A stretch of DNA of 64,000 bases from Acetobacteroides hydrogenigenes (GTDB taxonomy: Bacteria > Bacteroidota > Bacteroidia > Bacteroidales > ZOR0009). Positions 63,077 to 64,000 of this stretch are shown piece after piece. Numbering within the stretch: position 1 is the first letter of the stretch; each line of letters begins with the position of its first letter. The translations under genes were made by a program, and so were the position numbers. The DNA is taken from contig NZ_SLWB01000019.1 in NCBI RefSeq assembly GCF_004340205.1, positions 1 to 64,000 of the forward strand, in the 5' to 3' direction. The notes beneath the pieces are model-generated. The model worked only from the letters and a program-made list of their open reading frames with translations. It did not search any database and was not told the DNA's origin.

Positions 63077-63997
63077 ATGGTACAATTGTCAAGTTTTAAA
63101 TCGTGGCTTAAGGCTGCACGTCTGCGGACGTTACCGTTGGCCCTATCCAGCATTATTTTAGGAGGAGCGCTGGCTGCGTTCGAGTTTCAGGCAAGGTGGG
63201 ATATTCTTGCATTGGCGTTGGTAACAGCACTTTTTTTGCAGATACTTTCAAATTTTGCCAACGATTACGGCGATTCAGAAAAAGGAACCGATAATCAGCA
63301 TAGGGTAGGCCCTAAGCGGACGGTTCAAAGTGGTGAGATTAGCCCTGCACAAATGCGCAAGGCAATGGTGGTAATGGCATTGCTAGCGTTAGCATCGGGC
63401 TTAACGTTGGTGTTTGTAGGAACAAAGGGTATTGCTATCTGGAAAACACTTCTTTTTATCGTATTAGGTCTTGGCTGTATTGCTGCCGCGGTAAAGTACA
63501 CGGTTGGCGAAAAGGCATACGGCTATCGTGGATTGGGCGATCTTTTCGTATTTATATTTTTTGGGCTTACAGGTGTTGTAGGAACCTATTTTCTTAGCAC
63601 CCAGCAGGTGTTTTGGGGGGCTTGGCTTCTTGGTTCATCTGTTGGACTGTTTAGCGTAGGGGTGCTAAACCTAAACAACATGCGCGACATAGTAAACGAT
63701 CGCAACTCGGGGAAACTAACTATTCCCGTAAGGTTGGGATTTAATAGGGCAAAGCTTTATCATATTGGACTAATTGGGGGTGGATTGCTTTTTGCATTGA
63801 TTCATACGGTGGCCTACTTTCAATGCTGCTGGATGCTGCTTCCCTTTCTTTCAGTCTTTCTATTTGTCCGCGATCTTAAGGAAATAGTGCTGATAAAAGA
63901 TCCAGCGATGCTCGATCCCTATCTAAAGAAGCTATCGCTATCGACTTTTGTATTTGTGCTGCTGTATAGCGCTGGCTTATATTTGTCGATGATTTAA
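63077..63997 (+). CDS. menA: 1,4-dihydroxy-2-naphthoate polyprenyltransferase
   Basis: This 306-residue UbiA-family membrane enzyme has about eight or nine hydrophobic segments. The first Asp-rich motif is NFANDYGDSEKGTDNQHRVG (about residues 60-79), with DxxxD/NDxxD-like acids, and the second is NNMRDIVNDRNSGKLTIPVR (about 200-219). MenA attaches the isoprenoid tail in menaquinone synthesis. Menaquinone would accept electrons from respiratory dehydrogenases such as the FAD/Fe-S enzyme at 48.1 kb. The stop codon is three bases before the window ends. Confidence 0.93.
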   Translation: MVQLSSFKSWLKAARLRTLPLALSSIILGGALAAFEFQARWDILALALVTALFLQILSNFANDYGDSEKGTDNQHRVGPKRTVQSGEISPAQMRKAMVVMALLALASGLTLVFVGTKGIAIWKTLLFIVLGLGCIAAAVKYTVGEKAYGYRGLGDLFVFIFFGLTGVVGTYFLSTQQVFWGAWLLGSSVGLFSVGVLNLNNMRDIVNDRNSGKLTIPVRLGFNRAKLYHIGLIGGGLLFALIHTVAYFQCCWMLLPFLSVFLFVRDLKEIVLIKDPAMLDPYLKKLSLSTFVFVLLYSAGLYLSMI

Positions 63998-64000
63998 GTG

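Overview
The window looks like a chromosomal segment of a fermentative, cobalamin-using member of the Bacteroidales (Bacteroidetes). The reasons are typical Bacteroidetes families (DUF4476, DUF3575 and DUF4493 envelope proteins, a bifunctional Fkp fucokinase/GDP-fucose pyrophosphorylase), weak or absent Shine-Dalgarno sequences, and several matches to the Bacteroidetes -7 promoter element TAnnTTTG close to start codons. A named species cannot be given from sequence alone.

Region 1 (about 0.15-1.6 kb, minus strand) has two secreted proteins of unknown role. Region 2 (1.76-18.94 kb, all minus strand) is a complete lysine-to-butyrate/acetate fermentation locus. In order of transcription it encodes CoA-transferase subunit A, Kal, Kce, two tandem Kdd paralogues, KamA, KamB, KamC, KamD, KamE, CoA-transferase subunit B, thiolase, an (R)-specific enoyl-CoA hydratase and an SDR reductase. 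After a short spacer with its own promoter signal and a leader hairpin come a butyryl-CoA dehydrogenase-type enzyme and EtfB/EtfA. Together these convert lysine through beta-lysine, 3,5-diaminohexanoate, 5-amino-3-oxohexanoate and 3-aminobutyryl-CoA to crotonyl-CoA and butyryl-CoA. Acetoacetate is recovered as acetyl-CoA. A 42-bp tandem repeat (nine copies) sits at the 5' end of kamD.

Region 3 (19.3-23.6 kb) holds a PhzF-like protein, RmuC, a DUF4493-like lipoprotein and a DUF3575-like protein. Region 4 (23.6-26.1 kb) shows no convincing gene and is full of decayed dispersed repeats.

Region 5 (26.1-54.3 kb, plus strand) is a Wzx/Wzy-type surface polysaccharide locus. It encodes an SLBB export protein, a Wzz-like chain-length protein, a full UDP-2,3-diacetamido-2,3-dideoxy-mannuronic acid pathway (WbpA, B, D, E and I types), a flippase, a polymerase, glycosyltransferases, a 4,6-dehydratase/aminotransferase pair, and a PglC/WbaP-like initiating transferase, ending in a strong terminator. 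The centre (about 33.3-44.8 kb) is much richer in A+T than its flanks and looks like an exchanged serotype cassette. It contains an unusual run of deacetylase- and acyltransferase-like genes. A large FAD/Fe-S dehydrogenase next to WbpB may reoxidise 2-hydroxyglutarate made by that enzyme.

Region 6 (54.6-64 kb, plus strand) has a HEPN/nucleotidyltransferase pair, GDP-fucose synthesis by both routes (Gmd and Fcl de novo, Fkp salvage) with ManC, and MenA.

The most unusual pattern spans the window. Spacers are filled with degenerate 7-nt repeats of the form G(T/G)GANNN, or the reverse complement, and with 9-10-nt AATTCG repeats. They border small passenger genes (a four-helix-bundle protein, the HEPN/MNT pair, a GxxExxY protein) and also occur in frame inside two conserved genes, the Wzz-like gene and fcl.
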